Source: Fidelibacterota bacterium
Lineage (GTDB): Bacteria > Fidelibacterota > Marinisomatia > SCGC-AAA003-L08 > D37C17
NCBI GenBank assembly: GCA_002717625.1
Contig: PBEF01000022.1
Location: forward strand, 1-64,000
DNA length: 64,000 bases
Reading direction: 5' to 3'
The notes beneath the pieces are model-generated. The model was not told the origin of the DNA, did no database searches, and worked only from the letters and a program-made list of their open reading frames with translations. Within the stretch, counting starts at the first letter, position 1; the number at the start of each line of letters is the position of its first letter. This document shows positions 27,827 through 37,551 of this stretch, piece after piece. A program made the position numbers and the translations under genes.

Positions 27827-29572
27827 ATGTTCAAAAAGTTATTATTTTTATTTATTTTTACAATTGCTCTATCTGAAGATTTTTCAGATGGCCCTTATGG
27901 TTATCAATATTTTGATATTGCGGGTCCATTTTCTTTACCTGATTTAAATTTGGAATTATATGGAGATGCTAATATTGATGGAATTATTAATATACAAGAT
28001 GTAATTTTACTTGTTGGTAATATTTTAGGTAATAATAGTTTTACTGAGGATCAATCAACTCAAGCTGATGCAAACAGTGATGGAATTATTGATATACTAG
28101 ATATTGTAGAAGTAGTTAACGGAATATTAAATGCTGAAGATCCTCTTTGGATTTTTCAAGATGAATGGACAGGTAATGATTCTTATATCTTTATAAATTA
28201 TGAACCCTCAGCAAGTTATTCTACAGCTTTATGGGGTTCTAATACTAAAGATCAACTTTTAGAAATTTCACCATCTAATGCTCATTATTTCTTTATATCA
28301 AATCGTTCGCAGTATGCATCAGATATTGAATATTTGAAATCAACATTCGATGAAATTTTAATGGATTTATCTGAAGAAGAACAGAATCATTGGAAAAATC
28401 ATTTACATTTCATCAATGCACGTGCTTCCGAATTAGATAATTGGTTGTCTGATGCATTGCCAGGTAAAAAAGCTTTATCTATTGATTGCTTCCAAAGAAT
28501 AAGAGAAGTAGGATATTTAGGAAATCCTGCAAACTTTACTGGAACATATATACATTATCTTGCACATGAAGCATTATATTTTAATTATGAACGCAATGTT
28601 TTTAATAATTCAAATCAGAGTAGCTATGATGAAATTGTTATATTTGATGAAACAGTGTATACAGGTGGATGGGCGGCAACGCTTCCTACAGTTGTTGAGT
28701 TACCTTCAAATGATATTTTAGATAGTTATTCTAAATTAGAAGTTGAATTATTAAGAGGATGTCCTGATGTAGATGGGAATTATAGCGATGATGGATGCGA
28801 TGATTATGATAGACAGGCTCATTTATATTTATGCGATGAAGATGGCTCAAATTGTTTAGAAATTGCACGTTGGATTACTCCTTTTGATCGTCAACCTCAT
28901 CATTTAACTGATATTACACCTTTTATTTCAAGTTTAAGGCCTGGAGGAAATAAAACTTTTAAATTTCAAGAATCTGGTTGGCCAAATAGTTTGATTACTT
29001 TAAAACTTAGATTACATCATGGAACCTTGGAACAAGATTCTCCAAAAGAAATATATCCTATCTGGAATGGAACAGTACAATTTAATCCAAGTTATAGTGA
29101 TAACAGACCTCCGCAAGTTTTTGCTGTTCCTGAAAATGCAACAAAGGTTGAATTTGTCGCTTATATAACAGGTCATGGTTGGGGTGCAGCAGGTTGTTTT
29201 AATTGCTGTGAGTTTTGTAATTCAAGACATATTTTTGAAGTCAACGGGGGTGTTTATACATTTAACAAAGATTTTCCTACTGCTGGAGGTTCTACTTATT
29301 GTATGCAACCAGAAACAATTGTACAAGGAGTTATTCCAAATCAAGGAGGAACATGGGGCTATGGTAGAGCAGGATGGTGCCCTGGGATGGATGTTCACCC
29401 TTATATCATAGATATTACAGATTATATAATCGTAGGAGAAGACAATATTATTGATTATTCTGCATGTAGAGTTAGTGGAAATAATTGTGTAACACCACCA
29501 ACATGCGCTGGTAATAGTGGTGAATATTGTCCTGAAATGGCATTTAGTTCTTATATTGTAATTTCTTATTAA
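27827..29572 (+). CDS. Secreted peptide-N-glycosidase F-like protein with N-terminal dockerin-like repeats
   Basis: The protein is 581 aa from the ATG at 27827. AAGGAGGT at 27813-27820 is ideally spaced for that ATG, so the TTG at 27821 is unlikely. A signal peptide (about residues 1-16) is followed by two dockerin-like calcium repeats (about 43-103). The C-terminal third resembles the PNGase F C-terminal domain: VEFVAYITGHGWG, a Cys cluster CFNCCEFCNSRHIFEVNG, and GRAGWCPGMDVHPYIIDITDY. It may cleave N-glycans from glycoproteins outside the cell. The N-terminal PNGase domain is only weakly recognisable. Confidence 0.68.
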   Translation: MFKKLLFLFIFTIALSEDFSDGPYGYQYFDIAGPFSLPDLNLELYGDANIDGIINIQDVILLVGNILGNNSFTEDQSTQADANSDGIIDILDIVEVVNGILNAEDPLWIFQDEWTGNDSYIFINYEPSASYSTALWGSNTKDQLLEISPSNAHYFFISNRSQYASDIEYLKSTFDEILMDLSEEEQNHWKNHLHFINARASELDNWLSDALPGKKALSIDCFQRIREVGYLGNPANFTGTYIHYLAHEALYFNYERNVFNNSNQSSYDEIVIFDETVYTGGWAATLPTVVELPSNDILDSYSKLEVELLRGCPDVDGNYSDDGCDDYDRQAHLYLCDEDGSNCLEIARWITPFDRQPHHLTDITPFISSLRPGGNKTFKFQESGWPNSLITLKLRLHHGTLEQDSPKEIYPIWNGTVQFNPSYSDNRPPQVFAVPENATKVEFVAYITGHGWGAAGCFNCCEFCNSRHIFEVNGGVYTFNKDFPTAGGSTYCMQPETIVQGVIPNQGGTWGYGRAGWCPGMDVHPYIIDITDYIIVGEDNIIDYSACRVSGNNCVTPPTCAGNSGEYCPEMAFSSYIVISY

Positions 29573-29584
29573 GATAGAGCTAAA

Positions 29585-30511
29585 TTGCAATCAATAATAA
29601 ATTATTCATATTTTGGAGAAATATCCGCTCTATCAGCAGCATTTTGTTGGAGCATTGCTGTTATTATATTCAAATCAGCAAGCAAAGATATATCCCCTTT
29701 TTTAATTGTTAGTTTAAAAAATACAATTGCTTTATTCTGCTTTATTATTTTATTTCTATTATTTGATATTCCAATATGGTATGATGGTTTTACAAATATA
29801 GATTATTTTAAAATTATCATAAGCGGATCTCTTGGAATGGGTATTGGAGATATACTCTTTATTTATGCATTAAGTAAAATTGGAGCAAATAGAGTGGCAA
29901 TTGTAAATTGTTTTGAACCAGCTGTAATTTATTTTTTTTCTATTATTCTTCTTGGTACGATATTGACTATACAGCAATTAATAGGTTTTATAATTGTAAT
30001 AGTATCATTATTAATAATTGCTTACGAAAAGGATTATGATGGTTTAGATAGTAGAATAAAAAAAAGTGGTTTAATAATGCAAATTTCAGCTGTATTATTT
30101 AGTAGTTTTGGAATAGTTCTGATTAAACCTTTATTATCACAAGTGAATGATACAATACATCTTCAACTATGGGTGACAGCCTTTAGATTATTCCCTGGTT
30201 TTATTGTTGCTTGGGTTATATTCTTTTTACAAAAAAATAGTTATTCTGAATTGTTTAAAATCAAAAAAAAGACAAAATTATTATGGAAAATTTTGTTGAG
30301 TTCAGGTCTTGGAACTTTTATAGCATTAAGTTTTTGGATTGTAGGTTATGCAAATATTGATAAACCTCCAGTTGCAAGTATAATAGGACAAACTTCTGTA
30401 ATTTTTATTGCATTTTTTTCATGGTTAATACTTAAAGAAAAGATTTCAAAATTAAGAATAATAACTATGTTAGTAGCTATTATGGGAGTGTTGTTAATCA
30501 CTATAAAGTAA
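29585..30511 (+). CDS. EamA/DMT-family transporter
   Basis: This 308-aa protein has ten membrane segments in two EamA repeats (GEISALSAAFCWSIAVIIFKSA at the start, PPVASIIGQTSVIFIAFFSWLILKE near the end). It begins at a TTG 13 bases after the PNGase-like stop, and no in-frame ATG lies further upstream because the preceding stop is in the same frame. Substrate is unknown. It converges on the PNPOx-fold gene. Confidence 0.82.
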   Translation: MQSIINYSYFGEISALSAAFCWSIAVIIFKSASKDISPFLIVSLKNTIALFCFIILFLLFDIPIWYDGFTNIDYFKIIISGSLGMGIGDILFIYALSKIGANRVAIVNCFEPAVIYFFSIILLGTILTIQQLIGFIIVIVSLLIIAYEKDYDGLDSRIKKSGLIMQISAVLFSSFGIVLIKPLLSQVNDTIHLQLWVTAFRLFPGFIVAWVIFFLQKNSYSELFKIKKKTKLLWKILLSSGLGTFIALSFWIVGYANIDKPPVASIIGQTSVIFIAFFSWLILKEKISKLRIITMLVAIMGVLLITIK

Positions 30512-30525
30512 TAGTAAAATTATTT

Positions 30526-31122
30526 TTAAGGCGCTATAAAATTTATTTTTTTTGATGAATCTAATTTGAATCTTATATGACCATCATGATGTAGCTCTAA
30601 AATATCTAAATCATTAATAGTAAGCTGGATTACCGTAAAATTAGTATAACCAGATTCACTATCTTTTTTTTCAGGATCTTTTTTTAGATATTTTAATGGA
30701 ATGTTAGGATTCCATTCTTTTAATAAATCGCTAGGTTTATAATTTCCCATATAACATTTTCTACTTTGCAAAGGAGTGGATTTCCAAATTTTTTTTGATA
30801 TAGAATTATTATAATTGATAATAGCATTACAATCAGCTCTTAATTGTGTTTTTCTTTTATTATCATAAAATAAAATAGAACAATTAGGATTAGATAATAA
30901 TTGTTTGACTTTTGGACTTCTATAATCAGCATTAAAATATATTGAAAGAGGTTTTTTTTCTATATTACGTAAAACGATTGTCCTAGATGTAGTTTTATTA
31001 TTATATATAGTTGATAAAGAAAAAAAATGGTATGGGTTTGATATATTTGAAATTCCATCTAAAAGGAATTGTAATTCTCTTTTAAATATTTTTTTTAAAT
31101 CAGATTGAGATATTTTTTTCAT
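30526..31122 (-). CDS. Pyridoxamine-5'-phosphate-oxidase-fold flavoprotein
   Basis: This 198-aa split-barrel protein shows ASRTIVLRNI-like (TSRTIVLRNIEKKPLSIYFN), SPKVKQLLSNPNCSILFY and a C-terminal GHIRFKLD segment, as in FMN-binding PNPOx-family proteins. The full set of PdxH catalytic motifs is not obvious, so it may be a general FMN-dependent reductase or oxidase rather than PdxH. It is the last gene of a leftward five-gene run. Confidence 0.75.
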   Translation of the reverse strand: MKKISQSDLKKIFKRELQFLLDGISNISNPYHFFSLSTIYNNKTTSRTIVLRNIEKKPLSIYFNADYRSPKVKQLLSNPNCSILFYDNKRKTQLRADCNAIINYNNSISKKIWKSTPLQSRKCYMGNYKPSDLLKEWNPNIPLKYLKKDPEKKDSESGYTNFTVIQLTINDLDILELHHDGHIRFKLDSSKKINFIAP

Positions 31123-31128
31123 TAATAA

Positions 31129-31560
31129 TTATTGATGCTCAAAAATCATGTTATCATTTTTAAATGTCTTAAACTCTAGAACGTTTCCAGAAGGATCCTG
31201 AATAAAGAAAGTTGCTTGCTCCCCTTTTTCCCCTTTAAATCTAGTATTTGGTTCAATAATAAAGTGTATATTTAAATTTGTTAATTTATCACACAATTGG
31301 TCCCATTGATTCATTTTTAAAATAATTCCAAAATGTCTAGAAGGAATATTATGACCATCAACAGGATTTGTAGTAGATGATTTTATTTTATTTTCAACTT
31401 TATGTGCTGATATTTGGTGTCCAAAGAAATTAAAATCAACCCAATTTTCAGATTTACGTCCTATTGTACAGCCTAAAACTTGAACATACCAATTGATTGT
31501 TTTTGTAATACTAGTTACAGGGAATGCTAAATGAAATGGTCTGATTTGGCTATTTGACAT
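31129..31560 (-). CDS. VOC/glyoxalase-fold protein
   Basis: This 143-aa protein has two beta-alpha-beta-beta-beta modules of the vicinal-oxygen-chelate superfamily. It begins PFHLAFPVTSITKTINWYVQVLGC with a likely metal His and ends with FFIQDPSGNVLEFKTF, which carries a metal-binding Glu. The middle RHFGIIL supplies another likely His ligand. Substrate is unknown; glyoxalase, dioxygenase and resistance functions all use this fold. It lies 6 bp before the PNPOx-fold gene. Confidence 0.85.
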   Translation of the reverse strand: MSNSQIRPFHLAFPVTSITKTINWYVQVLGCTIGRKSENWVDFNFFGHQISAHKVENKIKSSTTNPVDGHNIPSRHFGIILKMNQWDQLCDKLTNLNIHFIIEPNTRFKGEKGEQATFFIQDPSGNVLEFKTFKNDNMIFEHQ

Positions 31561-31562
31561 TT

Positions 31563-32609
31563 TTATTCAATTATAATTGTGCCGCATTTTTCAGTTCCTT
31601 CAATACAAAATGAATACTCAGAAGCTGTTTGAAAAGCTCCATATGGAGTAGTATTCCCTATGATATAATCATAGCTTTCATACCAATTGCAATTTTGGTT
31701 TGCATTGCATTCATCTTTATTATCATATGAACAATTAGTATCAATATCATGATTGATTTTACTACATACATTTTGCTGATAATAGGTATGAGCTATTGGA
31801 TCAAAAATAGTTCCTGCTGGGATTATATCTCCTTCTAAGAAGTTGTTCCATATAGGGTTGTAGTTTTCAAACTCTTCCCATTCACATCCTGTGGTGAAAT
31901 TACATGTATTATTATTAAGTCCTTCGCAATTATTAATCCCAATGCATTGATCTATACCTGTATTAATTGTTGTTATGGTAATATCCTGTTCAGATGTATT
32001 TACAAAATATATTGGTCTACAGCGTTGAGTAGTAAATGTGGCAATCCACTCACATGATAATTCATGAGAATCAACGCAAGAAGAATCTGTAATATTTTCA
32101 CAGCACTCTCTATTGGTATAATTATTGCAACCAGAATCACCATGACAAAAATCATCTTCTAATAAAAATTGCAAATCTATTTCTAGTACTGGGTTATCAA
32201 TAAATATATAGCATGTCCCATTATAGTTCCAATCAACTATATAATTACAATCATTTTGTTCGCAACATTCAACTTCTAATAAGCTATAATTATAATTACA
32301 AGGACATTCGATATTTTCTATTGGGAGATTGTAATTACCGGCTGTTTCATCTTCACATAATACAGAAGAACATTGATCTTGGTTGTCATCTTCACATGCC
32401 ACTAAGCATTGAGCTTCATTTTCAACTTCTCCAAAGCATGTTCCGCATGCATCCATAACTCCTTTATTTGGTCCAGTACTACATTCAATACTAGAATTAT
32501 TACAACAAGCACCACATATATCTTCTGTTTGTCCTCCAGGGCATGAAAATACCTCTGGTTCATTACATGAAAATAAAATTAGTGTGAAAAATATTTTTAA
32601 GTATTTCAT
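31563..32609 (-). CDS. Cys-rich lipoprotein
   Basis: This 348-aa protein has a lipoprotein signal peptide ending in LFSC (about residue 15), so it should be lipid-anchored in the envelope. It contains several dozen Cys, first in GGQTEDICGACC and DACGTCFGE modules like those in the SprA-like N-terminus. Later modules spaced about C-x7-C-x5-C-[EN]-W (CEGLNNNTCNFTTGCEW and DECNANQNCNW) match the micro-domain seen in other surface proteins here. No enzymatic motif is recognised. Its start overlaps the PAF-acetylhydrolase-like stop by 4 bp. Confidence 0.7.
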   Translation of the reverse strand: MKYLKIFFTLILFSCNEPEVFSCPGGQTEDICGACCNNSSIECSTGPNKGVMDACGTCFGEVENEAQCLVACEDDNQDQCSSVLCEDETAGNYNLPIENIECPCNYNYSLLEVECCEQNDCNYIVDWNYNGTCYIFIDNPVLEIDLQFLLEDDFCHGDSGCNNYTNRECCENITDSSCVDSHELSCEWIATFTTQRCRPIYFVNTSEQDITITTINTGIDQCIGINNCEGLNNNTCNFTTGCEWEEFENYNPIWNNFLEGDIIPAGTIFDPIAHTYYQQNVCSKINHDIDTNCSYDNKDECNANQNCNWYESYDYIIGNTTPYGAFQTASEYSFCIEGTEKCGTIIIE

Positions 32610-33751
32610 TTTGAATGTATTTTAGTATTATAGTTGTTTTCAAGGTTATCATACCAATTTGTTTTTTGTCCTTTAAGATAAAAATTGAAAAAATTAGTGA
32701 TAGTTTTATTTAAGTCTAGAGTAAGAGTTTTCCCAGGTTTGCCTGATAACCCCATTAATCTTGTAGTCCTAGTAAGGTATGGGATATCTGCAAAATCAAA
32801 ATGATGAGATTTTTTTATTTCTATAATATAAGAGTCATTTTTGTTATTAGCATGAAAATCTAATAATAATTCTTCATTATAAGGGGCTCCATTCCATTGT
32901 TTTTGTTCTTGTCCAATATAGCAAAAAGGAATGTTTATACCTGAATTAATTATATTTTTTGTGATAGGCTCAAGCCATCCATCTAAATTTAAACATGCAT
33001 CGATTCTAGAATCTAAAAAAGAGCTTACAATAGTTGTTCCCCCTCCAAAAGAATGCCCAAATATTCCAATATTATTAATATTACATATTTCTCCAATATA
33101 AAAGCCTTGTTCTTTAAATTGAACGATTTGGTCAATCATAAAGGATATATCATCTGCTCTTGTTTTAATTTGGGGGATTCTAATTTTGTAAAATTCTTCT
33201 ATGCTAACATCTTCTGATAAATATGAATTAAATTCTATATATGTTGAATCATTAAATATTGTAATATTAGCATCATATGTGTGTTCTATAGCAAATACAA
33301 CATATCCATTACTAGCTAAGGATTCTATGTTCGCAGTGTTTTGAGTTCTATTTCCTCCAAGTCCATGTGAAAAAATAATTACTGGAAATTCTTGTTGTAT
33401 AGGTTTTGATTTGTAATATGCGTTTGCTTCTACTTTATTGATATGTTCAATAAGACGTTCTTTTACACCTAAACGTTTTGCAATATATGGTATTCTAATA
33501 TCAGGATAATCTAGATAAGGGTAAATTGAATCCCCTTCTTCTGATGATGGATACCATACTTGAACTACTATTTTTCTCGAATCATTTGTTGCTTCTGTGA
33601 ATATTTCCTCTCTATTAACATCTTTTAAAACAAAAACATCCGTACCCACTAAAAATTTTCCATCAGGCCTAGGTAAGTCTTTAAAAGGAATCATTACAGC
33701 GCAGTTTTGTAACATAAAAGATAGTATGATATATAAAATGATTTTTTTCAT
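32606..33751 (-). CDS. Platelet-activating-factor-acetylhydrolase-like lipoprotein esterase
   Basis: This 381-aa alpha/beta hydrolase has a lipobox-type N-terminus (LQNC, about residue 17), so it is probably envelope-anchored. The oxyanion region is IIFSHGLGGNRTQN, the nucleophile Ser lies in GIFGHSFGGGTT, and a SHHFDFAD motif supplies the likely catalytic His. DFHANNKNDSYII precedes it. The family cleaves short or oxidised acyl chains from phospholipids. It overlaps both neighbours by 4 bp, indicating translational coupling with DUF962 and the Cys-rich lipoprotein. Confidence 0.82.
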   Translation of the reverse strand: MKKIILYIILSFMLQNCAVMIPFKDLPRPDGKFLVGTDVFVLKDVNREEIFTEATNDSRKIVVQVWYPSSEEGDSIYPYLDYPDIRIPYIAKRLGVKERLIEHINKVEANAYYKSKPIQQEFPVIIFSHGLGGNRTQNTANIESLASNGYVVFAIEHTYDANITIFNDSTYIEFNSYLSEDVSIEEFYKIRIPQIKTRADDISFMIDQIVQFKEQGFYIGEICNINNIGIFGHSFGGGTTIVSSFLDSRIDACLNLDGWLEPITKNIINSGINIPFCYIGQEQKQWNGAPYNEELLLDFHANNKNDSYIIEIKKSHHFDFADIPYLTRTTRLMGLSGKPGKTLTLDLNKTITNFFNFYLKGQKTNWYDNLENNYNTKIHSK

Positions 33752-34056
33752 AATTTAATTTTTCTAATTATAATATCCTTTAGCATTACCCAGTCTCCTA
33801 TAAAACTATATATAGGATGTTTAAATGTTGCAGGTTTATTTTTTTCAAAAATAAAATGTCCAATCCATGCAAATGTATAACCAAAAAGCAAAGATAAAGG
33901 GGAAAGTCTGTATTGTTCAGTATATATAGTATAGAATAAAAAACATAATCCTATTATTGTACCAATCCCATGTAAAATTTTATTAATTTTCGATTTATGC
34001 TCAGATAAATAATATGGATAAAAATCTTTGAACGATGTAAATTTAGTATTGCTCAT
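33748..34056 (-). CDS. DUF962 (Mpo1-like) membrane protein
   Basis: This 102-aa protein has the family opening FKDFYPYYLSEHKSKINKILHGIGTIIGL and later FAWIGHFIFEKNKPATFKHPIYSFIGDW, with two membrane helices. The conserved His residues match Mpo1, the yeast dioxygenase that alpha-oxidises fatty acids, although bacterial members are mostly untested. It heads a leftward operon and overlaps the PAF-acetylhydrolase-like gene by 4 bp, which fits a lipid-turnover theme. Confidence 0.85.
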   Translation of the reverse strand: MSNTKFTSFKDFYPYYLSEHKSKINKILHGIGTIIGLCFLFYTIYTEQYRLSPLSLLFGYTFAWIGHFIFEKNKPATFKHPIYSFIGDWVMLKDIIIRKIKL

Positions 34057-34093
34057 ATATAACGTATATTAAACAAAATTCAATAATAATAAA

Positions 34094-34882
34094 ATGGAAA
34101 GATATAAAGGTAAAACTATTCTAATTACAGGAGCTTCATCTGGAATTGGTGAAGAATTTGCATATCAATTAGATAAGCTGGGTGCTATATTAATTTTAAC
34201 TGCAAGAAGTGAAGAAAAATTAATTGAAATGGCTTCTAAAATGAATAATACACATGTTATTGCAGGAGATTTATCAACAAAGGATTTTTCTGAACAATTA
34301 TATAATCAAGTAAAAAAGAAAAGATTAAATGTAGATATTTTAATTAATAATGCTGGTTTTGGTTATTCTGGAAAATTTCTTGATAGTTCAATGGAAAATT
34401 ATGAAGAAATGATAAATCTTAATATTTGCTCTTTAGTTCATTTAAGTCATTTATTTTTAAAAGATATGGTTCAAAATAAAAAGGGCGGCATTATTAATAT
34501 TTCTTCTCTTGCTTCATTCCAGCCTATCCCGTATTTTGGTATCTATGCAGCAACAAAAGCATTTGTTACATCCTTTACATTGAGTTTATATGAAGAATAT
34601 AGGCATAAAAATATACATGTATTAGGAGTATGCCCAGGATATACAAAAACAAATTTTAATAAAAGAGCTCATATGAGTTCTCAGACTGTTCCCGGCTATT
34701 TGATGACTTCTAAGGCTGTGGTCCAAGAATCTCTTAAAGCATATGATAAAGGAAAATTTATTATTATTAATGGAAAAATTAATCGTTTTGTAAAGTTGTT
34801 TACTTCTATTATTCCACAAAAATGGAGTTTAAAAATGGCTAGTTCTATTATTAAAAAAGGACTTGATAATAATCAATGGTAA
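34094..34882 (+). CDS. Short-chain dehydrogenase/reductase
   Basis: This 262-aa classical SDR has GKTILITGASSGIGEEFA (NAD(P)-binding TGxxxGIG, about residues 5-22), NNAGFGYSG, a catalytic Ser in IINISSLASF and YAATKAF with the YxxxK pair. Family members oxidise or reduce alcohol/ketone groups. The substrate is unknown. It is 9 bp upstream of the MFS gene and may belong to the sugar operon or serve lipid metabolism. Confidence 0.9.
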   Translation: MERYKGKTILITGASSGIGEEFAYQLDKLGAILILTARSEEKLIEMASKMNNTHVIAGDLSTKDFSEQLYNQVKKKRLNVDILINNAGFGYSGKFLDSSMENYEEMINLNICSLVHLSHLFLKDMVQNKKGGIINISSLASFQPIPYFGIYAATKAFVTSFTLSLYEEYRHKNIHVLGVCPGYTKTNFNKRAHMSSQTVPGYLMTSKAVVQESLKAYDKGKFIIINGKINRFVKLFTSIIPQKWSLKMASSIIKKGLDNNQW

Positions 34883-34891
34883 CCATTTTTT

Positions 34892-36166
34892 ATGACTAAA
34901 GATAATCATGTATCATCCCTTAGTTTTTCTGATTATTTAAGTTTAGCGCTTTTATTTTTACTCTCTTTCTTTTTATTTGCTGATCAGAATTTAATGGGTC
35001 CAAATTTAACACAAATTGCATTGGATTTTGGCTTTAATGATATTCAAAGAGACATAAAGTTAGGGGGTGAAATTTCACTTGTTTTTTGGCTTATTGGTGG
35101 ATTTGTAACATTGTTTTTTGGCTATTTAACGGATATAGTTTCAAGAAAAAAGCTATTAATTATTGCCATTTTATTTGGAGAAATTCCATGTCTATTAACT
35201 GGTTTTGTGACTACTTATTCTCAATTTTTTTGGTTAAGAGCTTTAACTGGCATTGGAATTGGTGCTATTATTCCAATTACTTATTCCCTTATAGGAGATT
35301 ATTTTCCTGCTAGTAAGCGTTCTGCTATTACAGGTTATCTTGGCTTAGTTGTTGGGCTTGGTATTGCAGGTGGTCAGCTTCTTGCTGGAATGACTGGTCC
35401 TGTATTAGGGTGGAAGATTTGTTTTGTTATTGTAGCTATCCCTAATTTTATTATCCTTTTTTTATATATTATATTTGGCACTGAACCTGAAAGAGGACAA
35501 TCAGATTTTAATCATTCTAAATTATCAGCTATTAATTTCATTTCATTAAAAAAGTTACTTTCAAAAAAAACAAATATGCTAGTTTTTCTACAAGGCATGT
35601 TTGGTACGGTTCCTTGGGCAGTTTTTTTTGTTTATTTAGCAGACTATCTTTCTCAAGATATTGGGTATTCTATTCAAGCAGCAACACTTGTTGTATCTGT
35701 TATTGGTTTATCTGCAATGATGGGTGGATTTATAGGTGGGCTTTTAGGTAATAAACTATATAATATTAATCCTAAGTATCAGCCATTATTATCTGCTACT
35801 TGTACATTTTTAGGTATGATTCCAACGGGTTTTTTAATTAATATGAAGCCTTTATCTATGACTGATTTAAGTATAGCATACCCTATTGTTTTAGGCGTTT
35901 TTTCTGGTTTTTTTATCACTATCACAGCTCCTAATATGAAAGCTGTTTTAATGAATGTAAATCAATCAAATAATAGAGGGACTGCATTTGCATTATATAA
36001 TTTAGCAGATGATCTTGGACGTGGTTTAGGCCCCTTTATTATTAGCTTTCTTATTTTAAATTTTGGACGACAGATGGGTTTTAACATTGCTAATGGTATT
36101 TGGTTTTTATGTGGACTTTCTATATTGTTTATGATTAAAACATATCCTAAGGATCAAGAAATATGA
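34892..36166 (+). CDS. Major facilitator superfamily transporter (Spinster-like)
   Basis: This 424-aa protein has twelve membrane segments. The MFS motif between helices 2 and 3 is present (GYLTDIVSRKKLL), as is RALTGIGIGAIIPITYSLIGDYFPASKR, which resembles the Spinster subgroup. Substrate is unknown; the downstream GH1, nucleotidyltransferase and galactokinase genes suggest a galactoside or glycolipid-derived substrate. The stop overlaps the GH1 start by 4 bp (ATGA). Confidence 0.85.
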   Translation: MTKDNHVSSLSFSDYLSLALLFLLSFFLFADQNLMGPNLTQIALDFGFNDIQRDIKLGGEISLVFWLIGGFVTLFFGYLTDIVSRKKLLIIAILFGEIPCLLTGFVTTYSQFFWLRALTGIGIGAIIPITYSLIGDYFPASKRSAITGYLGLVVGLGIAGGQLLAGMTGPVLGWKICFVIVAIPNFIILFLYIIFGTEPERGQSDFNHSKLSAINFISLKKLLSKKTNMLVFLQGMFGTVPWAVFFVYLADYLSQDIGYSIQAATLVVSVIGLSAMMGGFIGGLLGNKLYNINPKYQPLLSATCTFLGMIPTGFLINMKPLSMTDLSIAYPIVLGVFSGFFITITAPNMKAVLMNVNQSNNRGTAFALYNLADDLGRGLGPFIISFLILNFGRQMGFNIANGIWFLCGLSILFMIKTYPKDQEI

Positions 36167-37551
36167 TGATAATTCTTATTATAGTATGTATTATTTATTT
36201 ATTATTTATTTTTCATATGTTGTTTTGGCATTCTGAATTAAAATGGAATTGGGATAAAATTGATACTTCTAATATGAAATTTTCAAATTCTTTTTATTGG
36301 GGAACGGCAACTGCATCTCATCAGGTTGAAGGTAATTGTAAAAATAATAATTGGTATAATTGGGAAAATAGTAAGGATGAAAATAATGCTCCTAGAATTA
36401 AAGATAATCAAAAAGCAAATCTTGCATGCGATCATTGGAATAGATATAAAGATGATATTAAGCTTATAACAAATTTAGGTCTTACACATTATAGAATATC
36501 TTTAGAATGGAGTAAGATACAACCAGATAAAGATGAATACAATCAAGAAGCAATTAACCATTATGTTGATGTAGTTGATTCGCTGTTAGAGAAAAATATT
36601 ACTCCTGTTATAACTTTACACCATTTTACAAATCCTATTTGGTTTGATCAGTTGGGTGGTTTTGAAAAAGAGGATAATATTGATTTTTTTGTATCTTTTT
36701 GCGAGAAAATTTTTCCCATATTTAGTGATAAAGTAAAGATTTGGTGTACTATTAATGAGCCTGAGGTGTATTCAGTAATGGGTTATTTTGCAGGTGTTTT
36801 TCCTCCTGGTTCTAAATCTCCTCAATTGACAGTTGAAGTCCTTAAAAATTTATTAATTGCTCATACTTCTGTTTATCATAAATTAAAAAATATGCCTAAT
36901 GGACTTAATTGTCAGATAGGTTTAGTAAAAAATATTATGCAATTTGATCCATATAGAAAATGGCATTTATTAGATTGGATTGTTTGTATAGTAACTAATA
37001 AAATTTATAATGGTATTGCTCTTTCTTATTTAAAAACAGGTACAATAAATATTAATTACCCCTTTCTTGTAAAACTTTATTATTCATCAAATAAAGCCGC
37101 TTTAGCAACTGATTTTTTTGGGCTTAATTATTATTCTCATAATTATCTAAAATTCAAATTTGATAAATATGAATTTTTTGAAAATAAATATATGGAAGAT
37201 GATATTATGACAGATATGCCATACCCTATTTATGCAGAAGGTTTTTATAGAGCTATTAAAGAAGCTGAAAAAATAGGTAAACCTATTATAATTACTGAAA
37301 ATGGTATAGCGGACTATAAAGATAATAGGCGTAGTTTATTTATAGAACGTTATATTTATGCTATGCATAAAGCAATTCAAGAAGGGACTGATATTCAAGG
37401 TTATTTTTATTGGTCACTAATGGATAATTTTGAATGGGCAGAAGGATATGATATGAAATTTGGTCTTTATGAAGTTGATTTTAAAACTCAAGAAAGAACT
37501 CTTAGAAAAGGGTCAGAAACTTTTATAAATATTATTAATGGCCAACAATAA
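36163..37551 (+). CDS. Membrane-anchored glycoside hydrolase family 1
   Basis: The 462-aa protein has an N-terminal membrane anchor (about residues 2-22) and then a complete GH1 barrel. NSFYWGTATASHQVEG opens the domain, TLHHFTNPIWF follows, the acid/base Glu199 lies in TINEPE and the nucleophile Glu379 in ITENGI. GH1 enzymes cleave or transfer beta-glucosyl or beta-galactosyl units. An N-terminal anchor on a GH1 is unusual in bacteria and recalls the plant galactolipid enzyme SFR2. It overlaps the MFS gene by 4 bp and the nucleotidyltransferase by 14 bp. Confidence 0.9.
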   Translation: MMIILIIVCIIYLLFIFHMLFWHSELKWNWDKIDTSNMKFSNSFYWGTATASHQVEGNCKNNNWYNWENSKDENNAPRIKDNQKANLACDHWNRYKDDIKLITNLGLTHYRISLEWSKIQPDKDEYNQEAINHYVDVVDSLLEKNITPVITLHHFTNPIWFDQLGGFEKEDNIDFFVSFCEKIFPIFSDKVKIWCTINEPEVYSVMGYFAGVFPPGSKSPQLTVEVLKNLLIAHTSVYHKLKNMPNGLNCQIGLVKNIMQFDPYRKWHLLDWIVCIVTNKIYNGIALSYLKTGTININYPFLVKLYYSSNKAALATDFFGLNYYSHNYLKFKFDKYEFFENKYMEDDIMTDMPYPIYAEGFYRAIKEAEKIGKPIIITENGIADYKDNRRSLFIERYIYAMHKAIQEGTDIQGYFYWSLMDNFEWAEGYDMKFGLYEVDFKTQERTLRKGSETFINIINGQQ

